Assembly: GCA_910591455.2 (NCBI GenBank)
Contig: OU342815.1
Span: 17,253,806-17,317,805, forward strand
Direction of reading: 5' to 3'
DNA: 64,000 nt
Source of the DNA: Pholis gunnellus
Lineage: Eukaryota; Chordata; Actinopteri; Perciformes; Pholidae
Numbering within the stretch: the first letter of the stretch is position 1; each line of letters begins with the position of its first letter. The notes beneath the pieces are model-generated. The model ran no database searches. It saw nothing but the letters and a program-made list of their open reading frames with translations, and had not been told where the DNA came from. This document shows positions 25,421-41,635 of the stretch, piece by piece. A program made the translations under genes and the position numbers.

Positions 25421-26443
25421 ACATCTACCTGGTCAGCATCTCTTTCTTATGAAACCCGAGCCTCAGTTAGTCAATCTGTGTGTGTGTGTGTGTGTGTATA
25501 GTTGTGCTGCTTCCCACACACATGGCTGCAGCTGATGTCCTCCCTCCTTCAGGGTGTTGTTAAGTCAAGCTTAATGAATGCCTACTATGTGGTTGAACCC
25601 TCTTGTTGGCGGAGAGGTAAACGTCACAGCCAAGTGGTAATAGGACCATTTCCTTGGAAGTAATTAATTCAGATAATATTCCTATTTCTTTGGCATGACC
25701 TGTCAACAGGACAAGCATACAGTTCAATGAAGAATAAGATTTGTAATAACTGATTGAATGAAGGGAATTCCCCCGGACTCCAGCTTTATCTCTACTTTCC
25801 TATAATAAATACCAAATTACATTCCTCACAGGACTTTAATTTAAATTATTAGGAAGTATTGAACAGTCACTATTTGTGGTGGCTTTTTCACTAATTCCGA
25901 TTAATGAACTCAACATGTTTGTCAATTGAGAATAACAGACAACACTGGAAGTATCTCTTTAGGAAATAAATTCAATAGCCGTGATCAGAGGGAAACCTCC
26001 ATATTAAAACTAAATCACTGAATGGATATTAGATTTTAACAAAAGACATTAGTCCAATAATAAGCTAAACTTGTTACAGGAAAACTGTGAGATCCTGATG
26101 AGTGACAGTGATGCATCTCTCAGAAGTTGAATAACACATTCATCCCCATCGCTTACTTGTTCTAGTCTCACATTTACAAGACTATAAAAGATATCCTCAT
26201 GCTGCTACATATAGTAATGTCATGTTGTAGTATGAGCCGTTCATCTATGATGGGTAATGTTGCCGTAAAGTTATATTTCACCAAAACTTTGCAGAAAATT
26301 GATAAAATGACCCAACTTACCTTTTAGTAAAACATCCAGAAAGTAAAGACCCTAAAAAGTGCCCAACAGAACACTGTGTATGTGTGTGTGTGTGTGTCCA
26401 CAAAAATCAGAAGTAAAACTTAGCGCTCCCTACATTTTTCACA
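25421..26443. other. Short intergenic space between convergent TSC22D1 and SERP2
   Basis: About 1 kb between the polyadenylation signals of the two convergent genes. It is AT-rich, with short TG runs near 25478 and 26380. I see no gene or named repeat in it. Confidence 0.65.
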
Positions 26444-26896
26444 TTTATTTGAAAAAAGATTCTTCTCACACAACACAGACGAACACTTGAACAGACAGAT
26501 ATGGCACATCGTCAGCAGGAATCACTGGCTGCACACACTCTCACATCAACAGTCAAGACGTCATACACACACACACACATATATAGGTGCCGAGTGAGTA
26601 ATGAGACACACATGTTCTCCAGCCGGCGTGGTCTTTAGACTGTCCATAGAAAAGCTGTCAGTACCACAGACTGCAACACTGTAAACGCTGATGGAGGGAA
26701 GATGTCCCGAGGAGGAGCGGGTGGAGGCGGTGGTCCGGGAAGCTTCTCTCTCTCTCTCTCTCTAAAGGTCTGCCGGATCCGAAGCTTTGGCGTCAGTCTC
26801 TGGGCCTCCGGAGGGGGGCGGGGGTGTGCAGGTGTGGGCTAGCCAGGCTCAGTGAGGGCATGGGGGGGTTACGGGAGTCCGGACGCTCCTTCTGCA
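26444..26896 (-). other. SERP2 3' UTR with polyadenylation signal
   Basis: On the minus strand an AATAAA (complement of 26444-26449) lies about 450 bases after the stop codon. Short (AC)n and (CT)n tracts occur at about 26563-26580 and 26743-26763. The end is inferred from the signal only. Confidence 0.6.
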
Positions 26897-29151
<2,255 letters not shown>

Positions 29152-30762
29152 TTAATTAAAAACCCGGGATAAAATTAATCTTGGTTATTTTTTTCCTGAA
29201 GCTGCGGGCTGTCGACAGCACCCCCCTGCATCAAGCTAGGAGACCTCTGACACGATATCACCGGAAACTCGATTCATTTCATTTCAGAATAAGAGCACGG
29301 GATATTAGCGGCGCGGAGTTGGCGTTTCAAGAGGAAGCACGGGGAGACATTTTGTCATTTTTGTAAACGGCAGCACGTGTGTTTGTAGTCGCCACAATAT
29401 GTGGTCGAGTTTTCCAAATTGTCAAAACGAATTATGTGCAAAGTGTTTTTCAAAACGTTTATTCTGAAGGTAGTGACAGGAACTTACGTGCTTCATTGTG
29501 GTTAACTTTACGCGAGAAAGGGGTTCACTATGACATGTTTTACAAAGTAAACCAGCAGACAGCAAACACAACTGTGACTGTTGTCTGTAGGAGTATTTTA
29601 AAACATTTTTTACATTTTAAAAAATAAACTAAGAGATGAAATATATATGTGTAGATATATATATTGTAATGATACCAAATTGAGATTGGAGATAACAAAT
29701 CTTGTATGTTTTTTTCTTTGATTGCTTCTCCTCTTCATGGTGCAATTTAATAATTCAATTTCAATGATTGTCTTTCTTTTCTTTGTGACTACATTTTGCA
29801 TGGGCTCTGAGTGACGCTGGACTGCTCAGGGAACTGTTGGCTGATGCATATTTGTGTCTCAGACTTAAAGCTGTGACTACTTCATTGTGTTATATCATAT
29901 TTATATTATACAGGCTAACAAACAGGAGTAAAACCAAACAAAAACAACGAAAATAAAAGATCAATCAACAAATACAGGAAGTTGTAGATACGTGTTATTA
30001 GTACTAGGCTGCTAGAGGTACAGACATAGTACCACAGACACAATAAGTTGAAATACACACTGAGCTGCCAGTTTATTAAGAACACATATTTGTAGGTGAA
30101 ACGACCACAGTCCTACTTCATGAAGGCTCCACACCATAAAGTTAAATCAACAGCTCTCTAAACCAGATTCAACAGACTCTGAACATTATAAACTGGGACT
30201 GATGTTTGATCTGAGGTAGGTGTTAATAAACTGGAGTGTATTTGCCATCATGTTTTCTTACCAACAGGGTGAGATATCCGTCTTATCCTCCAGAGATACA
30301 AGAATATTGTTCTTTTTAGGAAACTGCAGTACTGGTGCTTTTTTTTTTTTAATGAGACAGAATGATTAATGTATTATCCCATATTTCCTGTGATTAAACA
30401 CTACGCTACACACACTTTCCCTTCTAAACTAAAGCACCTTAAAGTATACCCTTATGAACACATGGGTGCATTAACTGCCGGCTGGCAAGATCTTTTTTAA
30501 GGTCAGCTTGATAAGCACTTTTTTTTTCTCACACATGGCTTGCATAGAGTAGCCTATAGTCTGGCCACGTTATTGTAATAAATGCACAAAAAAAAAAAAA
30601 GACAGAAAATGAATTAAAAACCCAGACTAACGGGGTGAATGACCACTGAGCTTCACTCAGTGAGATGTGCACCATGTTTCTGAATCAGTTACAGCTGACT
30701 TACATCATTCACTCCATCTGACAAGATGAGCTATAGCTGGCTGCTCGGAGAGAAAGGAGGGC

Positions 30763-30767
30763 AGAGA

Positions 30768-30808
<41 letters not shown>
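30763..30808. repeat. (AG)n microsatellite
   Basis: AG dinucleotides with one GT interruption near 30773. Confidence 0.95.
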
Positions 30809-30810
<2 letters not shown>

Positions 30811-31176
30811 GCCTAGCAACTGCATCAAAGGGTTTGCTTGGGGAAGGACATGCCGGTCCACCAATGGAGAGAAGAAGAAAGGGTCCCACTAGTCCAAACA
30901 GTGAGTCATAACTAAGTGTGGATTGGCAGGAGTGTTACTCTGCCATCAGCACAAAGGGGAGGATTCCTTCGGTCGACTGGCTGAGCATTTGTAGTGATGC
31001 GGACTTATTGCATTGTATGAAATAACACATGCAGCTTCATCAGCAGACTGTTTACCCCCTGTGCATTCTGGGATACGCTCCGCACTAGTGAAAAAAACAT
31101 GGTTTCATGGAAAGGATCCCGTCAATGTACAGCAGACTCAAGTTGACCAAAAGCAATCTACAATCTGTTATTGCTT

Positions 31177-31285
31177 CATTAAAGGAATAGTTCAACATTT
31201 CTTTTGGAGGAAAACATGATGGTAACTTTCTTTTTAAGAGTGAGAAGAGAGGATCAATAACTGTCTCATGTCAGAATGTTTTTAG
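31177..31285 (+). mobile_element. Remnant of a widespread teleost interspersed repeat
   Basis: TTAAAGGAATAGTTCAACAT, later GAGAAGAGAGGATCAATAAC and CTCATGTCAGAATG, matches in order a repeat commonly seen in fish genomic DNA. I recognise the motif order but not a certain family name. A second, inverted and older copy lies at 62850-62945. Confidence 0.55.
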
Positions 31286-34200
31286 CTCAACGTGTCATAA
31301 ACGAGCGGGGGGGGGGGGGGGGATAATCACTCCCTCTCACACACTCGCACACATTTTTTTTTTTAAGTATTTAAAGTATTTGTGAGGAAGTAAACAGAAG
31401 AGCTCAAACGTCTTTCTGTGTTCAAAGTCACCATCAGTGTATGACCTGGATTCTCTCTTTCCACTCCCTACGGTCTCCATTGTTTCTCTCTCTCTCTCTG
31501 TCTCTCTTTCTCTGCTAGGACACTAAGAACACATTTCCTTTGTTTACAGTATTCAGCTGAGATTAAATCTACAAAACCCGCTAATACGTTCAATTCTCAT
31601 TTAAAATTCTTTACTCAAAAATACCAGCTGTTTTGTGTCTAACTTCTCTGTGTCTTCTATAAATGGTTCAACAAAATGTGACCATTTCTGCGATGAAACA
31701 TCAACGGGAAATCTGATTTGCTTCAGAACTACACCTGAGAAATGTACAAAGGTGTCTGTCTCACAGTAATGATTGTAGATTTGTACAGCTTAAGATGGAA
31801 GTAAAGGTAAAGTAGATAAATAAATATAAAGGCAAATATTGAAAATATCTGAGTAGTGATTATAATAATGTTGATTTCATCTTATTTATTCTATTTTAGT
31901 TTTAATTGAATCAGGCTAAACCTGGCATGGTTGTTCAGTACAGAGGTACTATCTGATGAGCTCTCTGTTTGTCCATTATGTTTTGGATAAATAAAGACTT
32001 ACATGTGCTGTATAAAAGATTTACATCCAGTGTCATATTTATGTTGCCTTATATAAATGAAGCCAACTTCTCTCAGCCCCGTGGTTTGCTTTTCCTGACA
32101 TGTTCCCTCATAAATGATTCTTTACAGCTTTCCTCAAACTTGTGAAGTGTTCCTTCAGGGTCGAGAAAGAAATCGCTCAGAAAGGAGGAAGGACATGTTT
32201 TTTTTCTTCAGTATTCAAAACAACACATTCCTCTCAAAATGGCCTTGAAATTAAATGCAGTCAGTTATGAACTGGCAAGAATGTGAGGGGGAAATACTTA
32301 GCTGACAGCAAAGAAGCAAGCAACGCCAAACGTGCAACATATTCATTTACAGAAGGCCAGATGTGCAGACCAGACGTGCAGAAGTTCTCCATCTGTTCAA
32401 ACACTGTGTTTTAAAGTTGCATGTGAAGATAACAGAATGTGCCAGTAAATACAGGGATGTAAATACAGAGTGACCTACTATATGCTCTCCGGATGATAAT
32501 AATGCAAAAACTAAAACGAGTTTAAGGAATACTTGCGATGTCATCCTCGATTCAGGGAAGCACATTTGGGACGATATCTGAACACAAATACAGTGCAGGA
32601 ACACACACAGTTCATGATCTACACTCAGAGTGTGACATTGACAATATTTGACCTAAATTATGGCTTGTTTACCTCAAACCATGCTCTCCTAATTCCAGTC
32701 TAAAACGCACCCTGAAGAGCAGAAGGAGGTACTTGAACCACCTCTTGAGACGCGTGAGAAATGACTTCAGGTGACGGGAGACCGGCGTGCAGTGTGTGTG
32801 TGTGTTTGATGTCTGCGTGTGAGGGTGTGACCTGCACAAAATAAGCTCTGTATGAAAACATGTAGGCGGGTCGCTGGGTTGAAACTCATTACGCCCCAAA
32901 GCTTGCCCCCCCCTCCTTCTCTTTTGATCACCAGGCTCATTTGCTCGCCCTCTCCCACCGGCCTGTCTGGCCTTGATGCTGCCGGGCCAGACAGAGCTTC
33001 ATCTGTGATTTCACGTACAGGTACTCACACACATCTACACTCTGCAACACACCAGCAGCTCTGTTGAGTCCATTTCACGTCGGCAAACAGATTCAATATC
33101 CCTGCTGTCAGCATCGGTGGGACGCAGACAAATAAATATGTGGGCAGAAAAACCTGCCTTTGAAAAATATTAACTAAAAATACACAATGCGTGCCACTGA
33201 AATAAGATATTATTATATTTTCTCAGAGTACAGATACAAATCTTTCTTCTCTAAAAAAAAAACAGAACTTGAGTGGTAATATTTTGTGTTTGTGATGCAA
33301 ATCACTGAACTTTGTGTTAATTATTCAGACATGTTATAAAGTTTAATGTGGCATTTAATGACCACTTTCAACACTACGGAGCATCTTGTTAAATGTGAGT
33401 CCCTGTTTTGTTTGTTTTTGTTTACTTGTTTTATATTATTAAAAGTGGAAAAAGACCGAACAATTATCCTCAAATCCAGTCACAGTCACGAGCATAAAGT
33501 TGTATGTTGCATACATGTATGATGTTGTAGCTGTTGGGCCATTTGTGGCCTTCCATCGCTAACTGTAAGGGGGAAGTATAAACGCGAGGGTTATTACCTG
33601 TTATCCAGAAGTGTGCTGTCTCTTCAAAGATATTTTTGTGATCCAACAGACGTGCTTTCTGCCCAGAATGATCAAATATTTCCTTTGTGCGAAGCTAAAG
33701 TTTAAAGCCAACATTTCCACAGACTGCATCGGCCACTGCTGCGACCTGAACAGTGAACTTGTTGTACACTCAAGCAAAGACAGAGACAGGTGCGCTGTTG
33801 CCCACTGTAGTGTATTTTCCTTCCTGTAACCTGTGTTTCAGTGTTTAAAACAAGCTTAATACCAAAGTCTGAATTTAGTTATATAATCCTGTTTTTATTT
33901 CTCTTTATTTTAAACATCACCTCTATCATTCCTGGCTGTGGTCTATTCTCTAGAAATAAACCTTTTGAAGTTTTCAATAGTAATCTAACAAATGGCATCA
34001 CACCACTGTAAGGATGGATCAGACTGGCTGACGCCTGGTCTCTAATGAAAGGCTTTTTTTGGCTTCATATAACAGTAACCCTGGAAAACAGTGAGCTGAG
34101 GACAGACAGAGGAAAGAAGCCATTCCTTCAGTGATATGAAGTATCATTGAATGAACGAAGCCTGTGTTCTTTGGGTGGATTTGGTCACTTATTCCCTGGT

Positions 34201-34899
34201 TCATGATTGGCTGCCTTCTGTAGACACTCAACTTTACTCAATATATAAATATTTCTCAAAAAAGGAAGATTTCCCGATGCGTGACAGGAAGGCATGAAAC
34301 CACAGCAGTGAATCATACAGGATGAGGAGGGAGTAAAAATAAAAAAGAGCACTTTAAAATGAAATATGTCAATGTCTCCACAGGAGGGAATATATATATA
34401 TATATATACACACACACGCACGCACACACATCATTTTCTTTGATAGGAGGTGATGTACCTTTTACCTGACTTTTATGTTTTTGACGTTCTTCAAAACCAA
34501 AGTATCTCAATATAGGCCAGCAGCTCCACCACGGAGAGATTTCACCAACACAAAGAAAACCAAGAGGAGCAGGATAAATCCTGGAATCCCCATTACCTAT
34601 ATAAACTGGTTTGATTGTCCCCAGAGACTGGAAGAGAGTGAGGTTTAGCAGAGCTATGCACCCCACCCCCACCCTCTGTGACCCACTTTGAATGCAAGAC
34701 TTGCAAGATCTGTGTGTGATCGCAGTCTCTCACAACAGCAGTGAAAATGAATACAAAATGAAAATGAATTGATGAAAATGAATACATCATTGTTTTAAAA
34801 CATTGAGCATGAGTAGATTTGACACACTGAATGAATTTTAAGGTACAGTTTGAGAAATATGCTAATTTTCTAGGTCAGAGTCAGATCAATGTGACCTTA

Positions 34900-34952
34900 C
34901 CACAGCGGCCAGGGTTTGAATCCGACCCACGGCCCTCTGCTGCATGTCTGCG
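34900..34952 (+). mobile_element. tRNA-derived SINE remnant
   Basis: GCCAGGGTTTGAATCCGACC is a B-box-like segment, and it is followed by CACGGCCCTCTGCTGCATGT. This combination resembles the head region of a teleost tRNA-derived SINE. Only the part around the B box survives. Confidence 0.5.
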
Positions 34953-35499
34953 AATATACAGGGCTTTTATTGTGAAAGGTAAAAAAGGAGGGAGTGGATC
35001 TGGTCTGGCCTTTGTCAAGGTTGAAATGAGTAATAAAGTTGGACGTCTTGGTCCGGGCTATGGAGCCTCCGTGTTGTCGTTTCTTAAATATGGGAACAAC
35101 TCAACGAGGTTCTGCACAATGTGATTGGCTGGTGCGTTTATTGTTGGTGCAAGAGCTCAGAAAAATGTACTGACTTGCAAATCACCTCGTGACAGAGGGC
35201 GGAGTCCCTCGTGCACCCACCCACTTTATCTTCAGTGGCCTCGCTTTGCACTGCGCTTTCCAAACACGGTTTCGTTGGTTTGGACATTAATCTGCTCTCA
35301 CTGTGACCTCGCATATAATCCAGCCAATGACAGACACCGACTCAAATTCAGTATCGCTTCCTCCCACTCATCCGACTTTCAACAAACATGCACTCATCAG
35401 GTGAAGGTGCGGAAACGTGTGCGATGTTAAAACAACTCAACATGTAATCTCCCTGGTTAGTAGGAGCTTCCTCCTCTGTCTTTCTTAAACTAAATCACC

Positions 35500-36010
35500 C
35501 CCAAAGAATCTTGACTTTAGTTTATCTCGCTAGCTTTTTTTCCCCAGAAGCTAATTCTTCGTTAGCCCCACATTCTGAAAAGGGACAGAGGGCAGTTGCC
35601 GAGGCATTGTTACTCTCATTGTTAGCAATGCATAAACTATCACATAGAAAGGAACGTAACAATCATATCATAAATGAGAATTCGAGCTACATAAATTCTA
35701 AAAACGGTTTAATAATCTCATGAAAAGCAGATCTCCTGCAGGGGCCAGGAGCTGGTGTCGGGTCTTTGGTGACGGAGGTGTTGCTCATGCCTCTTTGTCC
35801 TAACACTGTTTCGGTCTTCTGGCAGTTATGTAACTCCAGCTTTGTGGCTGCCGCGTAGAGACAACAAAACCATTGCGCTGGTTTAGCAGCTAACCGTCGC
35901 TGTTTTTCTGACCAACCAGTTAAACAAAGCAGCCGCAGACAAAAGAAGCACAACGACGGCAAGCCTGAAAACCCGAGAGAACGCAAGAACAAGGGGCAAA
36001 GGGCACAGAC
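35500..36010. other. Unassigned GC/CpG-richer block
   Basis: About 500 bases with more CpG and less AT than the flanks. The minus strand carries a 136-codon open frame (35687-36097), partly made of AC-repeat codons at its start, with no similarity I recognise. It could be part of an interspersed repeat or an unrecognised first exon; I cannot decide. Confidence 0.3.
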
Positions 36011-38719
36011 ACACATACACACACTTACAGTATGTTTGTACAGGCAACGATGCACACACACACACGTGGGGAAAAATACACAGCAAAAGTCATGCAAACA
36101 CTTTCAACCCCTTCTCTTCCAAAGTGTGTGTGCCTCACATTGTTTAGTGAATGAATGCAGTGACTGTAAAGACGGATGGTAAGATGATTGTGTGTGTGTA
36201 GCGGACACTGCTTTTCCACAACAACAACATTCCTCTCTTCTAGTATCTCCCCTCATCTACACGCTTTCCCTCGTTTCTCACATTCTTGCATTTCCTGTTC
36301 CACCTGGAGTACGTCACCCCACCTGTTTCTTGTTTTCTGTATGTTCACTATGTATGTACTGTTTCTTCATCATTCTTCTACCACAGACTCATATTTTGTC
36401 TTGATTACAGGTGAGCACAGTTTCCGAGGCAGGTGAGGGTTATTCACGTCTTCCCCTTCACACAGGTGGATAGATAGGCATTGTTAAAAATCCACTTTAT
36501 TTAAAGGGAGACATGCAGATCTTTTTTTTACCAAAGCTATCATTATTGAGCTTTCCAGTTGATTATTTAAATTAAGACAATAATTTTTTGTGTTACAAGT
36601 TTTCTGAAACTGTATGTAATAACATAATTAGACATTTTTTAAAAAGAGGATAAAACTGTTTTGACATATTATTGGAGAGTGAAATTCGGGCCTCTGTGAG
36701 GACGTTTTCAATGTCAGTGTTTGACTGACACCTGAGAGCTGGTGTTGCTAAGAGACACAGTCCTATATAGCCCATAGATAACATTTTCCAGATAAAGCGT
36801 TAGCTATCCACAGTTAGCTATTTAAACCATCTCTTTACATTTAACATTTGGCAGAACATATTGTGAAGACAACACCTGGTGCTGCTCCTGTCAGCTAACA
36901 ACAGGGAACTAAAGGCTACAATGAACTCTCCAAAGTTGGACAATAGAAAAGTGGAAAACATTGCCTGCTCTGATGAGCGCTGATTTCTGTTACCTCGTAT
37001 CGTGATGTGGGAGATGGTACCAATTGAGCATCGTTTAAACATCACAGCCTATTCATTCTGACCATATCCATCCCTTTATGATCACAGTGTACCCATCTTC
37101 AAATGTGTACCTCTAGCAGGATATCCTGCCATGTCACAGAGCTCAAATCATCTCAAACTTTCTTGAACATGAAAATGAGTTTATTGTCCACAGTCAACAG
37201 ATCCAATAGCTTTGGGTTGTGGTGGAACGTACCTAATAAAGTGGCTGGTGAGTGTAATGTGACCTTATTCAAGGAGCCCGATGAATCCGGAGGTGGCGTT
37301 ACATACGTGAACTCACTGCTCCATTTTGAGTCTGGAGGAGTAAAACAATGAGCTGAAAGCAGCTCAAAGCTGTGCAGAGCTGCAGAGTGGGGTGTTGAGT
37401 CAGTACAATATCTTCACATACAGTCACAGCGACGTCATTTAATTCAATGTTTGTATGAAAATATTGCTTAATGCATCTTTTAAACTAGTTAAAGGGCAAT
37501 TGTAAGAGGAAAGTTAGGGATTCAAGATGTTTTCAATATTGTAAAGCTGCACATAAGCTTGAAAATAAGACGACTACAATAGAGATGGTCAGGTATCGAA
37601 TATATGTTTACTCATGCGCTGTGAAGCTTGTGTCCTGAATGGATTCTACTAAACATCTTACATACATTTCACTCAATTTGTTGACATCACAACCTGGTTT
37701 CTCTTTCATGTTAATGTCTGATTTTGCATTTGAATGTGGATTAAAACCCTTTTTGTACTTGATCTTCCTGCATCATTTGAATATTCCTCCTCCAGGAATT
37801 CCACCGTGAATATATACACGCTTGGCAAACTCACACACAGTAATAGAACTATGACTCAGACAACATATACAAGAGCGGGGCGCTTCAACAACAGTCAAAC
37901 TGAATTAACATCAACGACTAAAGAGCATTAATTTGTGCTTATTTTCATCACGAGAAATGGAGTTTAGTGTGTGTTTTGGATAAACATGCTGTAAAATGGC
38001 CTCTTTCTGGCAACCCAGGAGCGCTGAGTCTCTCTTTCAGACAGCCAAGGTCAACACACACTCTCTCTCACACACACACACACTTCAGATTTCTTCCTCC
38101 GTTCAGCTGGTGTCAGAGCCCAGGCAATGATTCATGAAAAGATGGGACAGTTCCTTTACCTAAACACTGACATAATCTAGCTCCTAATTCAAACCTTAAC
38201 CATAACAGTTACCGGTCTCACCTCAAACTTTACCCTGACCTTAAACCTGAATCTAACTTTTTAAAAGAAAAATAACTTTTACAATATTCAAAGACACCTT
38301 GTCTAGCACCAGGAACATTAGGCCTCAAATCTTAAGTAAAGTGGCAGACATGATGATGAAGATCTGGTAATATTCATGGTGATTTTATATTAAAGTCTAT
38401 TTTAGACCACGTGAGAGACTAGTGAACCTCAGTTGAATTAAAACAGCTGCTCCACCGAAGGCCCCACCAAGCCTAAATGTCTGGTTGAATTTCGGATTTA
38501 AAAACTATGAAGACAGAGAAGAGCTGGACAAAAGCAAATTGTAATATATGTAAGACGTGCAAAATTGAGGTGAAATATTGTGGAAATAGCATAAAACAGT
38601 AACAAAAACCGTCAAGTAAGCATTGATATTTTTAACAAAGCAAAAAAGAACAGAGAGCTAAGAGGAGAAGGAGGATGGGACTCTGTTTTGTTTTCTCAGA
38701 TGATGATGTGGTAAGAACA

Positions 38720-38723
<4 letters not shown>

Positions 38724-38807
<84 letters not shown>
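38724..38807. repeat. (TG)n microsatellite
   Basis: About 42 uninterrupted TG units, one of the longest dinucleotide tracts in the window. Confidence 0.97.
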
Positions 38808-38808
<1 letters not shown>

Positions 38809-39894
38809 TGAAGTTCTGGTGTCTTTTAGAAATTGAACAGTGAGCTGAGAAACTACTGTGGAAACACAGACGACAGTGTTTGTCCTGATGACATCGTTTG
38901 GGTGCATGAGGGCGGCCGAAACGCTCCTCCTTTCACTCTCACCCTGATGTGATGAACATGTCAGCAGGACTCCAGATGGTTAAAACCAGAATAAGAAGTA
39001 GATATATATATATCGCCCAATACCACTCCATATGTTATATGACAGTGTTTTAGGTGTTGCTTTAAAACAAAATGTGTTATTTACAGTCAGCATGAATGTA
39101 CGAACCGGAGTAAGATTTGTGATTCATCTGCGTTTTATGACGCAGAGCATTGATATCAGTGGCATTTCTGGGGCAATATTTAGCTTGGTTATTTGTGTGT
39201 GTGTGTGTGTGTGGGTGATGTGTTGGTTGAGGGAACGTGGTCTCCATCTCCTCTTACAGTGTTTTATTTCTGCAGATGTTGTAATGAAACAGCTTCCCTT
39301 CAGGCCCTCACCTGACAGAAAGAGTCGTGTGTAATTAATTGATGAGCATCTCTGGGAAATGCTCGTTCGACACTTTTCCTGGAAGGGAAAGGACTGCAGA
39401 AAAATCCACTGGATTGTGCCTGAACACAGATGAGAGGAAGAAAAGTGTAGAGCAAAGAGCTTTTCTTTTACCCAGGCATTGCACATTTCACCTTTGAAGC
39501 ATTATCCGACTCTACAGTACAGTACAGTAAAAAGTGTGTGTGCTGCAAAACAGTAACGTCCAGGTGTTCGACCACCAGCACTACCACACACAACAAAAGT
39601 TCAAACACAAGATGTCTTGTTGCAAATGTTCTTTCCAGGTTTTCCAGATAAATGGGATTAAAACTACATCTGTTTGTTTTTCTTTCACTCTCTTAAACAT
39701 TTCTTGATTTTTTCATCCTCTCCAAAATCTCCCAAGATCAACATAAATGTTTGCTTTGCAGAACAAACAGTGTGATCGCTCTCCAGGCCCTCCTGGACAG
39801 CACTAGAGATGCGAGTCAGGCAGCAATGAAATGTCTAACGGTGCATTCAGATGGAACGAGAAAGTCAGAGGTTGCACGAATGCATACAAACTCC

Positions 39895-39935
39895 CAGTTT
39901 ACTGTGACAACACGACATGTTGTCACAGTAAACTG
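39895..39935. repeat. Perfect 41-nt hairpin (18-bp arms, 5-nt loop)
   Basis: Left arm CAGTTTACTGTGACAACA (39895-39912), loop CGACA (39913-39917), right arm TGTTGTCACAGTAAACTG (39918-39935). All 18 pairs are Watson-Crick, and pairing stops sharply outside. Function is unknown. Confidence 0.9.
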
Positions 39936-41207
39936 CAGCATCAGTGTTGTAATGGGCTTCAATGAAACCCTGCTGTTGGCTCCTGCACAGACTTGAAGCT
40001 TGCTTGAGATTTTCAGTTGTAGGTAATCACAGTTTGGAAAGCTTTCTTTATTTTGCTTTTTATATTATCATTGCGCGGTAATGCAGCTGAGAGCAGGGGC
40101 TGTTTTGGAAACTCTTGCCCCAGGTGTGTTCAGGTAATATTGAATGTCAGCTGTTGAACAGTACAAAGAGAGTTTGAACATCGCCTGCTTCATCTCCTTA
40201 AAGGAATACAACAGCAAAACTATAATATATCAAAACATCTGTTACAAACTTTCACACAACTCGTGCAGTTAAATTCAAGTTTAATTTATCCAGTCATATT
40301 CTTTTCACTATTCTAAAAATCATGCAATTTGCTGAAGCCTTGCTTTTTAGGCCCTTTTACAAACGTTTTATTAGACAAGTGGCAACTGTTGACCTTCTTC
40401 TGTTTTTGCTTGCAATAAGATCGGTTCAGCCAGTCACAATAAGAGAAGTCACACATGGCAACAGTGACAAAGGCAAAAGCTCCATAAATTGACATTTTAG
40501 CTTCTTCTGGAGACTCAGAAATGATTCGAATAATGTTAGTGGTGTGTGCATTTGAAAAGGCGCAGCAGGAAAGGGGTTGAAACTTGCAAAACTATCTTTC
40601 ACAAGATTGGTTTGAGTGACGGAGTGTAGCTGCTGACACACAGAGATGGGCCATCTCAGGCTAAGTCTTTCGTGTGACCTTTAGGTGCTTTGGTTTCACT
40701 TGGGCAGACAAAGAGCTATTGTGGCGGCAGACTGTCGTGTAGATGACACTGCTCACAAACGTTATTCAGTAGCTCATATGGCATTGGTGTGTGTGTGTGT
40801 GCATGCTTGTGCGTATGATCCCTTTGGGAATGATACACGACACCCGGAACTCATCACCAAAAGTAGCGGTAATGAGCACATGGCGTGGGAACGGCTAATT
40901 AATCCGAAGGTCGTTCTTTTTCATTCCTTTTAGTTACTGGAGTCTGTGACAAGAATACAATTGAAGCAATTACTGACATCAGTGCAAATAAATTGATTCA
41001 TTAATTAATTGACAATAAGCGGAGTACATTTACAATGATATCGTTATAAAATATAATGTAAAAATATATCAGCAGCAACCTCTTCGACAGTCATATTTAT
41101 TTTATTAATAGATTCATTTTGTTTGTCTCTCTCTCTCTCCCTCAGCCTTTTAATGAGTTAATCTAGAAGCCAGCCGTCACTGATCTAAACTTGATTTGTG
41201 TTGTGTG

Positions 41208-41570
41208 GGCCAGTCGTCAAAGCTTTAAGGAAGTTTGCGTGCCAGTCTGCCTCAGGCTATTTCAGGCTTCCTGTGTGTCCGATGTAGAGTGTTGTTTTTT
41301 TTTAAATATAGTTATATCTGGACCCTGGTCTTTTCTTCTGCCGTGGTTCTTTCATGTGCACAAGAACTTAGCTAGTAGGCTATCCCTGGCTCCTCGGAAC
41401 AAATGCTGCCGGTGAGCGTTTGAACTGTAGTTTTGTTAAAACATAGTCGCGTCTCTTGAGTCCTGCACGGTGACATGGAACTGTGTGGGGCAAAACGTCA
41501 GCAGAGTGTAAAGAGGGTCGGCCAGTCTTCAAAGCTTTAAGGAAATTTGCGTGCCAGTCTGCCTCAGGCT
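41208..41570 (+). repeat. 51-bp direct repeat pair, 312 bp apart
   Basis: 41208-41258 and 41520-41570 are near identical, starting GGCCAGTC and ending TGCCTCAGGCT, with two differences that I can see. They may be a local duplication or two copies within one interspersed repeat whose tail follows at 41577. Confidence 0.8.
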
Positions 41571-41576
41571 CTGACG

Positions 41577-41635
41577 CAAATTTGTGATCCGTGATTTTGG
41601 GCTATACAAAAATAAATAGAATTTAATTGAACCTG
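41577..41635 (+). mobile_element. LINE-like 3' tail remnant
   Basis: GGGCTATACAAAAATAAATA followed by GAATTTAATTGAA resembles the 3' end shared by many teleost LINEs (GCTATACAAATAAA followed by TTGAATTGAA repeats). No upstream reverse-transcriptase sequence is visible. Confidence 0.45.

Noticed and set aside
39895..39935. Hairpin at 39895 as a microRNA gene
   Set aside because: The 18-bp stem with a 5-base loop is shorter than a miRNA precursor needs, and pairing does not extend outside the arms.
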